A stretch of 56,021 nucleotides of DNA from Tannerellaceae bacterium (GTDB lineage Bacteria > Bacteroidota > Bacteroidia > Bacteroidales > Tannerellaceae), in contig JAITGL010000001.1 in assembly GCA_031280645.1 (NCBI GenBank), positions 1 to 56,021 on the forward strand, given 5' to 3'. Positions within the stretch are counted from its first letter, which is position 1. Each line of letters opens with the position of its first letter. Below the pieces are notes generated by a model, which did not search any database, had not been told where the DNA came from, and saw only the letters and a list, made by a program, of their open reading frames with translations. The position numbers and the translations under genes were made by a program. Shown here one piece after another: positions 34,704 to 45,111 of this stretch.

Positions 34704-37174
34704 GAAAGCGCCGGTTTATCTGTTTGTTTTTACTCCCGGCTGTGTCGGGCCTTACGGGCGCGTGGGCGCGGCAAATTGTTTCGGGAGTTGTAAGCGAGGC
34801 GTCGGGGCTGCCGGTTATCGGCGCCAATGTTATCGAAAAGGGAACAGCGAACGGGGTTATTACCGACCTCGACGGGCGGTTTAGCATCGCAGTGCAAAGC
34901 GTTGAGGCTACGCTTACCGTTAGCTACGCACGGGCCCGGTTGCTTCGGTTAAGGGCGACAAGCTTCAGGGGGGCGACAACTTTCAGCGCCAGGGAGGCGC
35001 TCCGGGGGAGGGCGGCCGGATTGTCGGTTATGCGCAGGAATGCTGTGCCGGGCGGCGAAACGGCTATCCGTATCCGCGGCAACTGGTCGCTTAAGGCTAT
35101 AAACGATCCTCTTTACGTGGTTGGCGGCATCCTGATTGCGGCAGGGCTTAACGAGCTTAGCGGCTCGGATATCGAGTCGATCGAGATTCTTAAGGATGCT
35201 TCGGCTACGGCTGTCTTACTTCAGCCAGGAGGGTATTGTGAAGGGGCAGGATTATGCGCGCTACTCGGCGCGGGTTAATTTAGACCGGGAGGTGAACGGC
35301 AGGGTTACCATCGGCGGCCAAACGCAGTTCTCGCACTTCGACCGTTCGGCCGGCAGCAATCTTTACCACGATTCGCGCGGGGTGTATCCTCTTGCCGATA
35401 TTTTCGACGCGGAGGGGAAGATGATAACTTCGCGCCCCGGCAACGATCCGCAGCTGTGGAACTACTCTCTTAACCTCGAAAACACCGGACGGTTGCGAAA
35501 GAAAGACCGTTTCCCGGGCAGCTACTACGTTGAGGTGAAGCTGTCGCTCAACGTAAGCTGCCGCACAAACGCGAGCATCGACATCGGGGCTTACTGCGAT
35601 CATAATTTCTTTGGCGCATTGAGCTCCGACCGCGCCGGCAGTCCGGCCAGGGCCGAAAACAAGGGTGATAACCGGAGGATGTATACCTGGGAGAATCTGC
35701 TGTTCTACTGCGACGCCTTTAATAACCGCCATCCCGTTGCCTTACGCTGCTCCAGTCGATACGGCAGGAAACGCTGGAATCTTTTGAGATAAGGGTAAAG
35801 GACTTCCGTATGAGAATCAACTTTGGTATAACGTTGGCTCGGCTCAAACGATCGAGGGCGTAAACAGTTCGTATGTTCGCTGGAGGCTATCATCGTTCAT
35901 GGGGCGGCTTAACTATAACCTTGCCGGCAAGTACCTGCTCGCCATATCGGCGCGTTACGACGGCTCGTCGCGGCTTGCCCCGGTGCATAAGTGGGCGCTG
36001 TGCCTATCGGCCGCCCTTGCCTGGAGGATAAAGGAGCAGGCTTTCATGAAGGATATCGACGCCGTGAGCAACCTCAAGCTAAGGGTTGGATACGGCATCA
36101 CGGGCAATACGGCCATTGATCCTTATAAAACTCGGGGCAGCCTTGAGTACGGGCGTTATACGTACGGCTCGCAAGGCGTGCTGTCGTTCTGCCAGAAGGA
36201 AATTCCGAACCATTATCTCTCGTGGGAGAGCACAACGCAATGGAACGCCGGCCTCGACTTCGGATTCATCGGCGGAAAAATATGCGGCGTTATCGACCTT
36301 TATTCGCAGAATACCGAGGGGGCTCCTGATGGAACGGCAACTGCCCATGGTGTCGGGATTCCCCAAAGTAACGATCAACACGCAAAACATAAACCGGAAG
36401 AATTTCAGCTGGTCGACCGACTTTATATTCTCATCCAACAAAGAAGAAATTACCGAGCTATACAACGGCAAGAACGACGACGAAGGCAACAAATGGTTCA
36501 TCGGATACCCCGTAAGAGTATTCTACGACTATAAAGCCGACGGCATCCGGCAGCTCGAAGATAAAGCCGAACTCGATAAATGGGGCGGAGTATTCAAGCC
36601 CGGCGACGTTAAAGTGGTAGACAAGAACGGCGACTACAAGATAACCTCCGCCGACCGCTTTATCCTCGGACAGGTAGAACCCAAGTTTAACCTCAGCCTA
36701 AGCAATTACTTAGCAGCCGGACGCTTCGACATGAGCCTATTCCTTACAGGGTCGTTCGGGCAAACGCGAAAGTTTGAACGCAACTGGAGCCTCAACGGAC
36801 GATACAACGGCGCCCGCGTAAACTACTGGCGAATAACAGGCGAAGACGCCTCCGGAAACCCCGTAAGCAACCAAAGCAACGAAGCCCCAAGGCCCAACCG
36901 CGACTTCGAGAACCCCAACTACATCGACGCCCTGTACTACTCCGAAGCATCGTTCCTGCGCATCGGGCAAGTAACCCTCGGATACTCCCTGCCAACATCC
37001 GTAACAAGCAAGCTGCGGATAAGCAAATGCCGGATATACGCAACCGTACAGAACGCATACCTGTTTACCAACTTCCCAGGCATCGACCCCGAACTAGGCA
37101 ACCAGGACGACAACCGCGGATTTAACGAACCCATACCGAGAACCTGCCTCCTCGGCCTCAACCTGAGCTTCTGA
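34694..37174 (+). pseudogene. SusC-like TonB-dependent transporter, decayed
   Basis: The order of SusC features is still readable: signal peptide, carboxypeptidase-like domain (VSGVVSEASGLPVIGANVIEKG), plug pieces (EALRGRAAGLSVM, AIRIRG, DIESIEILKDASATA) and barrel strands to the terminal aromatic SF. The TonB-box region and part of the plug are missing, the usual YGSRASNGVV after ASATA is lost by frameshift (about 35215), and frames change again near 35790-35900 and 36330. A barrel segment after INTQNINRKN is also shortened. Total length is 2.5 kb against about 3 kb for the family. Third positions are G/T-rich before about 36330 and C/A-rich after. Confidence 0.88.
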
Positions 37175-37206
37175 TACCATCAACAATTTAAAACGATAAT
37201 AATAAT

Positions 37207-39069
37207 ATGAACATTATAACGAGATACGGCTTATCGCTAATAGCAACCGTAACCCTTCTATCATGCGACTCCTTCCTCGAAGAAAAAGTAGTCAGCGGAG
37301 TATCATACGACTTCTTCGAAACAAAAACCGGAATAGAAAGCGCAGTAAACGGAGCCTACACCACCATGCGATGGTACGTAGGAGGCGAACGATACTACTG
37401 CTTTAACGAATACGGCGTAGACTACGTCTGGGAAGGCGCCGACGGAGGCAAAAAAGACGCCTTCAACAAATACAGCGTACAACTCAACGCCGGCGAAACG
37501 CTACTCTACGAGTTCTGGGAAAATAATTATAAAGGAATAAACCGGATAAACACCGCCCTAATGTACCTGCCCAAAGTAGCCGACATGACCGAAGCCGACA
37601 AACGACTGCGCGAAGGCGAACTCCGATTCATGAGAGCATACTTCTACTTCGACCTCGTACAACACTTCGGACCCATACCGCTCAACCTCGAAGGCAACGT
37701 AACCGAAATAGTAACCAACTTTAAGCGAGCCCCCGTAGCCGACATCTACCAAGCCGTAATAGCCGACCTGCGACTCGCAGCCGACGCACTCCCCGACGCA
37801 GCGCAGCAAAACCAGCGCGGACGAGCAACCAAACGGGCCGCAACCAACCTGCTCGCCAAAGTATACCTCGCCCGAGGAAGCGCCGCGAAAGACAACCGCG
37901 GACAAAAACCCTCCGATCTCGACAGCGCAGCCATATACGCCGAAGCCGTAATCGCATCAGGCAAATTCTCGCTCGAACCCGACTACAAAACATTCTTCGA
38001 CCAAAAGCTACACAAAACATCGCCCGAAGTAATCTTCGCCATAGAATTTACCGGCGAAGTACTCTTTAACGGCGACGGCAACAAAATGCACCTCTACTGG
38101 GTGCCAACCTACGAGAACCTCCCCGGCCTGCAACGCGACCTCCAGCAAGGACGCGCCTGGAAACGAGTAAGACCCACCCCACACTTCCAGGCATCCGCGT
38201 TCGACCGCCTCAACGACTCCCGCCCATACAAAATGTTCAAATGGGCATTCCCCGCCAACAAAGAATCGTCGATACCCGTATGGCAAAGCCAATACTTCTA
38301 CATGGGCGGCGACGGCAAAACCACCAGCGAACTACTATACGAACCGCCCGCCGAACTCGTAGGCAAACCCAAATTCAAAGTAGGCGACACCGCCGCATAC
38401 TTCATACCCAAGTACTACGGAGCCAAAGACGTAAAAGGCGCCATAATAAACGCCGACGCCGACAAGCAAATGCAAACCGACATAGCACGGGCCGCATACA
38501 CCCTCATCCCCGTCGACAACAACACCAACCACTTCTTCCCCTGCCTGCTGAAATGGATCGACGTTGAGCGCCCCGACATGAACTACGAACAAGGATCCCG
38601 CAACTTCATCCGCATGCGACTGGCCGAAACACACCTCGTAGCCGCCGAAGCCTACGGACGCAAAGGCAACCTCGACAAAGCCGCCGAACACATCAACATC
38701 GTTCGCCGACGGGCCGCCTACAAAGAAGGCGAAATCAAACCCAAAGAATGGACCACCGTTGAAAACGGCCCCGCCCACAAGCTCGCCGCCTCCACCGAAA
38801 GCGCCATGGAAGTAAGCCCGGCCGACCTCGGCTCAGGCTTTATCGACTTCATACTCGACGAACGCTGCCGCGAACTCTTCGGCGAAATGAACCGCTGGGA
38901 AGACCTCGCACGCACCGAAACCCTCTACGACCGCGTTCGCAAATACAACCCCGACGCCGCCGCCAACATCAAGGAGTACCACAAGCTCCGCCCCATCCCC
39001 CAAAACCACATCGACCGCCTCTCGCCCAAGCCCAACGACAGCGAAGCCCAAAACCCCGGCTACTATTAA
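37207..39069 (+). CDS. SusD/RagB-family outer-membrane lipoprotein
   Basis: The 620-residue protein has a lipobox (TLLSC, C20) followed by DSFLEEK, the usual SusD opening, then the TPR-like region (ELRFMRAYFYFDLVQHFGPIPL; ATNLLAKVYLARG) and the C-terminal RMRLAETHLVAAEAYGRKG, FILDERCRELFGEMNRW and LRPIPQNHID. SusD proteins cap a SusC porin and bind glycans. This one is intact although its partner is broken. Coding strand is extremely poor in T. Confidence 0.93.
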   Translation: MNIITRYGLSLIATVTLLSCDSFLEEKVVSGVSYDFFETKTGIESAVNGAYTTMRWYVGGERYYCFNEYGVDYVWEGADGGKKDAFNKYSVQLNAGETLLYEFWENNYKGINRINTALMYLPKVADMTEADKRLREGELRFMRAYFYFDLVQHFGPIPLNLEGNVTEIVTNFKRAPVADIYQAVIADLRLAADALPDAAQQNQRGRATKRAATNLLAKVYLARGSAAKDNRGQKPSDLDSAAIYAEAVIASGKFSLEPDYKTFFDQKLHKTSPEVIFAIEFTGEVLFNGDGNKMHLYWVPTYENLPGLQRDLQQGRAWKRVRPTPHFQASAFDRLNDSRPYKMFKWAFPANKESSIPVWQSQYFYMGGDGKTTSELLYEPPAELVGKPKFKVGDTAAYFIPKYYGAKDVKGAIINADADKQMQTDIARAAYTLIPVDNNTNHFFPCLLKWIDVERPDMNYEQGSRNFIRMRLAETHLVAAEAYGRKGNLDKAAEHINIVRRRAAYKEGEIKPKEWTTVENGPAHKLAASTESAMEVSPADLGSGFIDFILDERCRELFGEMNRWEDLARTETLYDRVRKYNPDAAANIKEYHKLRPIPQNHIDRLSPKPNDSEAQNPGYY

Positions 39070-39102
39070 CCCCCGCAAGGGGATATCCCCGCAATAAAAA
39101 AG

Positions 39103-39176
39103 ACAACGCCCCCCCACCCTCCCCCAATCGTTGCAGACAGGGAGAGAAACAACCCGGGGGCGTTGTTTCTTTTTAT
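39103..39176 (+). terminator. Terminator after susD
   Basis: ACAACGCCCCC (39103-39113) pairs with GGGGGCGTTGT (39156-39166), followed by TTCTTTTTATT. Confidence 0.75.
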
Positions 39177-39331
39177 TGAAACAGATTTCTTACAACTGCG
39201 CCCCGACATCCGGCCGGGCAATCGTCCTCAAGCCACAATTCCTACCCAAAAATTCCGGGAAGCTCTTGCCCGCGCCTTCCCGTAAGGAAAATCTCCTGAA
39301 AAACAAATCTTTTACCCCGAAGGGAACAGTT

Positions 39332-39604
39332 CATATTCCCAGGCATAAGCTCCATATTCCCGAACATAGACTGCTTATGCCCGGGAATAAAGAACATATT
39401 CCCAAACATAGACTGCTTATGCCTGAGAATAAAGAACATATTCCCAGGCACAGACTGCTTGTTCTCAAGAACAGACTGCCTGTTCCCAAGAACAGATTGC
39501 TTGTTCCCGAGAACAGACTGCTTGTTCTCAAGAACAGACTGCTTGTTCTCAAGAACAGACTGCTTGTTCTCAAGAACAGACTGCTTGTTCCGGAGAACAA
39601 GCAG
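39332..39604. repeat. Thirteen 21-bp units, family D
   Basis: The stretch divides into thirteen 21-bp units without a gap. Early units alternate (CATATTCCC... and CTTATGCC..., effective period 42); later ones are the uniform CTTGTTCTCAAGAACAGACTG. Palindromes TGTTCT-CA-AGAACA and GAACA-GACTGCT-TGTTC occur in each late unit. Since 21 is divisible by 3, several frames stay open with heptad-like translations, but none looks like a gene. It lies between the convergent susD and acyl-CoA dehydrogenase genes. Confidence 0.92.
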
Positions 39605-39644
39605 CCGGCGCCAGGAAGATTTCAGAAGTTATCGCCGGAGGCTA

Positions 39645-39695
39645 CAAAAAAATCCGCGCCCCGACTATCTTTTGTGAAAAAGACGCGGGGCGCGG
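39645..39695 (-). terminator. Terminator of the etfBA-acd operon
   Basis: CCGCGCCCCG (39654-39663) pairs with CGGGGCGCGG (39686-39695). On the minus strand the stem is followed by ATTTTTTTG (39645-39653). Confidence 0.8.
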
Positions 39696-39724
39696 AGACC
39701 GTTTTTTATGTGCGGCCCGGAGGG

Positions 39725-41443
39725 CTAAGCCTCGGCCGGCCAGGGGCGGTAATACTCCAGCGATTCGGGATTGAAGCTTTCGATAAAGGCTTGGGCTGAA
39801 GCTACGGCGGAGCGGCCCAGGGTGGCGTATACTTCGGCCGAGCGGCGGAAGAGCTCGGTTTCGCAGGCGGCTTGCAGCAGCAGGTAGCCCATAATGCAGT
39901 GGCCGGCCGATTCTACGAGGCGGCGGGCGTGGAAGTCGAGCAGCTCGCCGTTGCGGGCTTGCTGTACGGTTTCAACCATGCTTTCGTATTTGGCCGTCAT
40001 GCTTTGCAGCGCGCTGCGGATGGGCTCGAGGTGGGGGGCGCAGGGCTGGGCGTCGTACTGGCGTATCTGGGCGAGGTAGGTTCCGGTGGTTACGTGGCGT
40101 ATGGCGGCTACGACCTGGAGCTGGGTTGTGCCTTCGTATATGTTGGTTATGCGGGCGTCGCGGTAGATGCGTTCGCAGGCGTAGTCTTTCATGAAGCCTG
40201 ATCCGCCGTGTATCTGGATGGCGTCGTAGGCGTTGGCGTTGGCGTATTCGGTGGTCATGGCTTTGCCGAGGGGGGTGTAGGCGTCGGCGAGCTTACTGTA
40301 TTTTTTCTGCTCCTGGCGCTCTTCGGGGGTGAGCTTGCGCTCGCGGGATATGTCGTCGAGGGCTTTGTAGAGGTCGACATAGCGGGCGGTTTCGTAGAGG
40401 ATGGCGCGGGAGGCGTCGGCGCGGGCGCGCATCAGGGCGGTCATTTCGTATACGGCGGGGAATTGGATTATGGGGCGTCCGAACTGCTTGCGCTCCTGGG
40501 CGTACTTGTATCCTTCCCAGTATGCGGCTTCGCTTATTCCGACGGCTTGGGCCATTATTCCGAGGCGGGCGCCGTTCATGAGGGCCATTACGTATTTGAT
40601 GAGGCCGAGCCTGCGTTCGCCGCACAGTTCGGCTTTGGCGTTCCGGAATACGAGTTCGCAGGTGGGGGAGCCTTTTATGCCGAGCTTGTTTTCGATGCGG
40701 CGCACGGTCAGGCCTCCGTTTTGCTTGTCGTATATGAACATGGAGAGGCCGCGTCCGTCTTTGGTTCCTTCTTCGGATCGGGCGAGTACGAGGTGTATGT
40801 CGGAGTCGCCGTTGGTGATGAATCGTTTTACGCCGTTGAGGCGCCATGATCCGTCGGCTTCGTTGAAGGTTGCTTTGAGCATTACGGCTTGAAGGTCGGA
40901 TCCGGCGTCGGGCTCGGTGAGGTCCATCGACATTGTTTCGCCGCTGCATACGCGGGGGATGTACCGGGCGTGCTGATCGGGGTTACCGAATTCGTAGAGG
41001 GTTTCGGCGCAGTCTTGCAGTCCCCATATGTTTTCAAATCCGGCGTCGGCTCTTGATACCATGTCGGCGGCCATTATGTAGGGTACGATGGGGAAGTTGA
41101 GGCCTCCGTACCGGCGGGGCATTGCCATTCCCATGAGCCCGGCTTGGCGTATGGCCTGGAGGTTGAGCTGTGTGCCGGGGGCGTAGGTTACGCGTCCGTC
41201 GCTTAGCGCGGGGCCGTCGTGGTCAACGCTTTCGGCGTTGGGGGCGATTATCTCGGCGCATATTTCGCCTACGGTTTCGAGTACTTTCTCGTAGCTGTCG
41301 GCGGCGTCGTTAAAGTCGATGGGGGCGTAGTCGTAGTTGTCGCGGTCGGCAAAGTTGCGTTCCTTCAGTTCTACGATTCGCTTCATCAGCGGATGCTTCA
41401 GGTGGTATTTGTAGTGTTGGGTATCTAAAAAATAGTTTGCCAT
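39725..41443 (-). CDS. Acyl-CoA dehydrogenase
   Basis: The 572-residue FAD enzyme oxidises acyl-CoA to enoyl-CoA and passes electrons to ETF. Visible are AMPRRYGGLNFP, MSMDLTEPDAGSDLQAV, the KRFITNGD segment, GSPTCELVF, and the later ANAYDAIQIHGGSGFMKDYACERIYRDARITNIYEGT. The extra C-terminal helical domain explains the length above 400. It is 3 bp after etfA, so they form one unit; the acyl chain is not known. Confidence 0.93.
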   Translation of the reverse strand: MANYFLDTQHYKYHLKHPLMKRIVELKERNFADRDNYDYAPIDFNDAADSYEKVLETVGEICAEIIAPNAESVDHDGPALSDGRVTYAPGTQLNLQAIRQAGLMGMAMPRRYGGLNFPIVPYIMAADMVSRADAGFENIWGLQDCAETLYEFGNPDQHARYIPRVCSGETMSMDLTEPDAGSDLQAVMLKATFNEADGSWRLNGVKRFITNGDSDIHLVLARSEEGTKDGRGLSMFIYDKQNGGLTVRRIENKLGIKGSPTCELVFRNAKAELCGERRLGLIKYVMALMNGARLGIMAQAVGISEAAYWEGYKYAQERKQFGRPIIQFPAVYEMTALMRARADASRAILYETARYVDLYKALDDISRERKLTPEERQEQKKYSKLADAYTPLGKAMTTEYANANAYDAIQIHGGSGFMKDYACERIYRDARITNIYEGTTQLQVVAAIRHVTTGTYLAQIRQYDAQPCAPHLEPIRSALQSMTAKYESMVETVQQARNGELLDFHARRLVESAGHCIMGYLLLQAACETELFRRSAEVYATLGRSAVASAQAFIESFNPESLEYYRPWPAEA

Positions 41444-41446
41444 GGC

Positions 41447-42436
41447 TTACTTGGTATTCTTCTTATAATGTTTAATCATTTTGGGGATCACATCTTCTAC
41501 CGCGCCGGTTATAACATAGTCGGCAATGGCATTGATGGGGGCTGCGGGGTCGTTGTTGACCGATATTATGATCGAGCTTTCCTGCATTCCGGCTACGTGT
41601 TGTATTTGCCCGGATATTCCGCATGCGATGTATAGCTTGGGGCGTACGGTTATTCCGGTTTGCCCTATTTGTCGTTCGTGTTCGGCGTATCCGGCGTCGA
41701 CTGCAGCTCTCGAGGCTCCTACTTCGCCGCCTATTGCGGATGCGAGCTCGTGCAGCAGATTGAAGTTTTCTTTTGATCCTACGCCGTATCCTCCGGCTAC
41801 GATTACGGGTGCGGCTTTGATGTTGATCTTGCTTTTTTCGATGCTGCGCTCAATGATGCTTACGGCAAAGTCGGCCGGGCTTACGTAGCGGTTAACGTCG
41901 TATTGCCTGGTTTCGCCTTTGTATCCGGCGTTTACTGTTTCTTTTTTCATTACTCCTTCGCGTACGGTTGCCATCTGCGGCCTGCATTCGGGGTTGATAA
42001 TCGTTGCTACGATATTGCCGCCAAAGGCCGGGCGGATTTGCAGCAGGAGGTTATTTTCGTCGATTTCGAGGGCGGTGCAGTCGGCGGTTAGTCCGCTGCC
42101 GAGGGCCGAGGATACTCGCGGGCCGAGGTCGCGCCCTACGCCGGTTGCTCCCATGAGGGCTACCTGCGGCTTTTCGTCGGCAAAGAGCTTTACGAGTATC
42201 GAGGCGTGGGGCAGCGAAGCGTAGGGGCTAAGACGGCTGTCGCTGAAGAGGTGGAGCACGTCGGTTCCGTAGGGAAACACTTGCGAGCCTACTCCGTTGA
42301 GCTCATGGCCAACGGCAACGGCTTCGAGGCGGCATCCGAGCCTGTCGGCCAGGCGGCGTCCTTTGGTAAGCAGTTCGAGGCTGACGTCGGCCACGATGCC
42401 GTCTTCGGTTTCGCAGTATACAAATAAATTATTCAT
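41447..42436 (-). CDS. etfA: Electron transfer flavoprotein, alpha subunit
   Basis: The 329-residue protein has the C-terminal FAD-binding half with VIVAGGYGVGSKENF, GGEVGASRAAVDAGY and YIACGISGQIQHVAGM. The N-terminal half is the usual Rossmann-like domain. It works with EtfB as electron acceptor of acyl-CoA dehydrogenase. ATGA overlap with etfB. Confidence 0.95.
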   Translation of the reverse strand: MNNLFVYCETEDGIVADVSLELLTKGRRLADRLGCRLEAVAVGHELNGVGSQVFPYGTDVLHLFSDSRLSPYASLPHASILVKLFADEKPQVALMGATGVGRDLGPRVSSALGSGLTADCTALEIDENNLLLQIRPAFGGNIVATIINPECRPQMATVREGVMKKETVNAGYKGETRQYDVNRYVSPADFAVSIIERSIEKSKINIKAAPVIVAGGYGVGSKENFNLLHELASAIGGEVGASRAAVDAGYAEHERQIGQTGITVRPKLYIACGISGQIQHVAGMQESSIIISVNNDPAAPINAIADYVITGAVEDVIPKMIKHYKKNTK

Positions 42437-43305
42437 CCTATTGTATGGTTTAAGATTAGTTCTTTCATCAGCTCGTCGATATCGCCGTCGGATGGCGAGA
42501 GGGCTTTGCTTTCTTTGGCGAGGAATACAACGTTCTCAATTTTTTTCACCTTGGTGGGCGATCCCGACAATCCGCACAGGGTTGTATCGGCTCCTACGCC
42601 GGTTGCGCTCCATTCGGCGATGGTTAAGCCGGGGCGGGCCTGGCCGACGCCGTCGTAAGGCGACGGCGATGCTTTGCGCTCTGAGGCTGTGCGCGCATGC
42701 TTGTACTTTTGGAGGAGGCGCGCGTTACGCGGCCTGCATGAGGGCGCGCTGCCGTTAACGGTTACGAGTACGGGCAGGGAGGCTTTTACCGTTTCTACTC
42801 CGCGTTCGAGGCGGCGTTTTACAGTGATTGTTCCTTCGCTTACTCCTTCGATTGATTCGGCGTAGGTTATTTGCGCTATGCCCAGCTTTTCGGCTACTTG
42901 CGGGCCTACTTGCGCGGTATCTCCGTCGATGGCCTGGCGGCCGCAAATCACAACGTTGTAGTTTTCCATCTTGCGGATGGCCATCGAGAGCGCGTATGAA
43001 GTGGCCAAGGTGTCGGCGCCGGCAAAGGCGCGATCGGTAAGCAGGTATCCGCCGTCGGCGCCGCGATATAAGCCTTCGCGGATTATTTCGGCAGCTCTGG
43101 CCGGGCCCATTGTCAGCAGTGTTACGGTTGATCCCGGATTGTTATCCTTTAGGCGTAGCGCCTGTTCTAAAGCATTCAGGTCTTCCGGATTGAAGATGGC
43201 CGGAAGGGCGGCGCGATTAACCGTTCCGTCTGCCTTCATCGCATCCTTTCCCACATTGCGAGTATCCGGAACTTGCTTGGCTAAAACAATAATATTTAAA
43301 CTCAT
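42433..43305 (-). CDS. etfB: Electron transfer flavoprotein, beta subunit
   Basis: From ATG 43305 the protein has 290 residues and starts MSLNIIVLAKQVPDTRN, the family opening. It carries TLLTMGPARAAEIIREGLYRGAD-like and VVICGRQAIDGDTAQVGPQ motifs. It binds AMP and FAD together with EtfA. A start 11 codons upstream is possible but lacks homology by eye. First gene of a three-gene operon. Confidence 0.94.
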   Translation of the reverse strand: MSLNIIVLAKQVPDTRNVGKDAMKADGTVNRAALPAIFNPEDLNALEQALRLKDNNPGSTVTLLTMGPARAAEIIREGLYRGADGGYLLTDRAFAGADTLATSYALSMAIRKMENYNVVICGRQAIDGDTAQVGPQVAEKLGIAQITYAESIEGVSEGTITVKRRLERGVETVKASLPVLVTVNGSAPSCRPRNARLLQKYKHARTASERKASPSPYDGVGQARPGLTIAEWSATGVGADTTLCGLSGSPTKVKKIENVVFLAKESKALSPSDGDIDELMKELILNHTIG

Positions 43306-43335
43306 AATTCTAATTATTTTTTTTAAAATCGGTCG

Positions 43336-43365
43336 CAAAAGTACTCAAACATTCCTGAAGTTCAA
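43336..43365 (-). promoter_or_regulatory. Promoter of the etfBA-acd operon
   Basis: On the minus strand TTG (43363-43365), a 19-bp spacer and TACTTTTG (43336-43343), 31 bp before the etfB start. Confidence 0.65.
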
Positions 43366-43573
43366 GAGCCCCCGCTGCCAAAGGCTTGACGTGGCGCGGA
43401 TTTGCCGCTTATTTGTCAATGCGGCATAGATGCGCGTATTCAGTCGGGCAAGGCTTTTGTAATAGATGTATCATCTACCGCGGCTGCTATATTCAGGGAT
43501 AATTGCGACGGGGATTCATCCTTGAGGCTTACAAAAGCTTTTTAAAGCCCAATGCCTTTATCGCCGCTGTCGT

Positions 43574-43603
43574 TTTGCCTCTCGCCGTTTTTATGTATGT
43601 TTG
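43574..43603 (+). promoter_or_regulatory. Promoter of the 43630 lipoprotein gene
   Basis: TTTG (43574-43577), an 18-bp spacer and TATGTTTG (43596-43603) precede the start by 26 bp. The rest of 43366-43573 shows no gene. Confidence 0.65.
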
Positions 43604-43629
43604 TCGGGTTACATATAATATAATGGAAT

Positions 43630-44331
43630 ATGAAAGCAAATGTTTACATCATAGCGGCAACCATCGCCGCGCTTGCCGTCTCCTGCCTGGGCGAGGGCGG
43701 CGACAGGATTAAGATTGGAAATTATCCGGGCGTTGCGGCCCGGCATGGCGACAGTACATTCATTTACCTGAAAGGGCGCGAGAAAGTTTACGCCGCTTCG
43801 GGAGCTAACTCGCTCAACCCCGACGATTGCCTGCTGATCGACTTCATGCTTGATTACAGCCGTCCGGAAAACGCCGATTCGGGTCGCATCAAGGGTTTCC
43901 TTACGATAGAGCTCCAGAAGGCCGTTCCCGTTGAGCGCCATACGCTGCTGAACGCTGCAACCGACACTTCGCAGGCTCTTCCCGCCGAGCGAACCCTGCT
44001 GTCGGTACTTGCGCAGCACGCTTTTATCCGCAACAAATTCTTCCTTTTCACAACCCATCCGACCGACAGCCTGCCGTTGCAATTCAACCTCTACTGCGAT
44101 CCGGCAAGCCCCAAAACCAACGGCGCCTATGATCTTTATCTCCGGATAATCCCCCGATCAGACGGGGCCGTAGCCTCCGAGCCCGCAACGATAGTTAACG
44201 CCTTTGCGATGGATATGCTTAGCAGCCGCGAACCCGACTCGTTGTTCTTCAGGATACATTATCCCACAAGGATTAATGCCGGAATTAGCTGGGGAACAAC
44301 GGGCGAGTTCCGCTTTCCGGTTGGTAATTGA
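43630..44331 (+). CDS. NigD-like lipoprotein (tentative)
   Basis: The 233-residue protein has a lipobox (ALAVSC, C19) and a beta-rich mature part. The layout (short leader, about 90-residue domain, second domain ending in FRIHYPTRINAG) recalls NigD-like lipoproteins of Bacteroides, but I cannot confirm it. The following rsmE start lies 13 bp past its stop. Confidence 0.55.
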   Translation: MKANVYIIAATIAALAVSCLGEGGDRIKIGNYPGVAARHGDSTFIYLKGREKVYAASGANSLNPDDCLLIDFMLDYSRPENADSGRIKGFLTIELQKAVPVERHTLLNAATDTSQALPAERTLLSVLAQHAFIRNKFFLFTTHPTDSLPLQFNLYCDPASPKTNGAYDLYLRIIPRSDGAVASEPATIVNAFAMDMLSSREPDSLFFRIHYPTRINAGISWGTTGEFRFPVGN

Positions 44332-44344
44332 AGATGATAAAAGC

Positions 44345-45043
44345 ATGATATTCTATTCGCCCAACATCCTCGACTCCCCTATCCTTCCGCCGGCGGAAGC
44401 GGCCCATGCCATACGCGTTTTGCGGATGGGCGAAGGGGCGGAGATTCTTGTTGCCGACGGTAAGGGATCGTTTTTCAGGGCGCAGATCAGGCGAGCCGAT
44501 CCGGGCAACTGTATTCTCAACATAATTGAAAGCATTGTACAGCCGCCCTTGTGGACTAATAGCCTGCACATCGCCATCGCTCCAACCAAGAACGCCGACC
44601 GTACCGAATGGTTTTGCGAGAAGGCTACCGAGATGGGCGTTAATCGTATCAGCCTGCTGAGGTGCGCCCGGTCGGAACGTCGCGAGATCAAAACCGAGCG
44701 GCTGGAAAAGGTGATGGTTAGCGCGATGAAGCAATCGGGCAAGGCCTTGCTTCCGGCTCTCGACCAGGTTGCCGACTTTGCCGGCTTTGCGCTCCGCTAT
44801 AATCCTCCGCAAAAGTTTATTGCGCACTGCGACGAGGCCGGCGAAGGCAAGCTCCCGCTGCACAAGGTATGTCGGCCGGCCGATACGCTTATCCTCATCG
44901 GCCCCGAAGGCGACTTTAGCCCTGAGGAGATCGTGATGGCGCTCAAGGCCGGCTTCGCTCCCGTATCGCTCGGCCCCTCGCGCCTCCGAACAGAAACTGC
45001 CGGTCTTGCAGCTTGCATGATTTGGCATGTTGCTACGGGATGA
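44345..45043 (+). CDS. rsmE: 16S rRNA (uracil1498-N3)-methyltransferase
   Basis: From ATG 44345 the protein has 232 residues, normal for RsmE. SPOUT-fold motifs are KNADRTEWFCEKATEMGV, LIGPEGDFSPEEI and SLGPSRLRTETAGLA, the last forming the knot that binds SAM. A longer frame from 44204 overlaps the lipoprotein gene and is not needed. Confidence 0.94.
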   Translation: MIFYSPNILDSPILPPAEAAHAIRVLRMGEGAEILVADGKGSFFRAQIRRADPGNCILNIIESIVQPPLWTNSLHIAIAPTKNADRTEWFCEKATEMGVNRISLLRCARSERREIKTERLEKVMVSAMKQSGKALLPALDQVADFAGFALRYNPPQKFIAHCDEAGEGKLPLHKVCRPADTLILIGPEGDFSPEEIVMALKAGFAPVSLGPSRLRTETAGLAACMIWHVATG

Positions 45044-45111
45044 GAGGATTGCGGGATTAATCCTAACCTTTACGGAAAATGTTAATACTAACAATACTAA
45101 GTACTTTTATT

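Noticed and set aside
39131..39799. A 222-codon open frame across the 21-bp array
   Set aside because: It crosses the susD terminator, the array and the end of the acyl-CoA dehydrogenase gene, and its repeats are open on both strands.
45090..45110. Third copy of the leader element (CTAAGTACTTTTA)
   Set aside because: Only the short word matches; there is no -7 box, C-run, leader ORF or hairpin in the right order.
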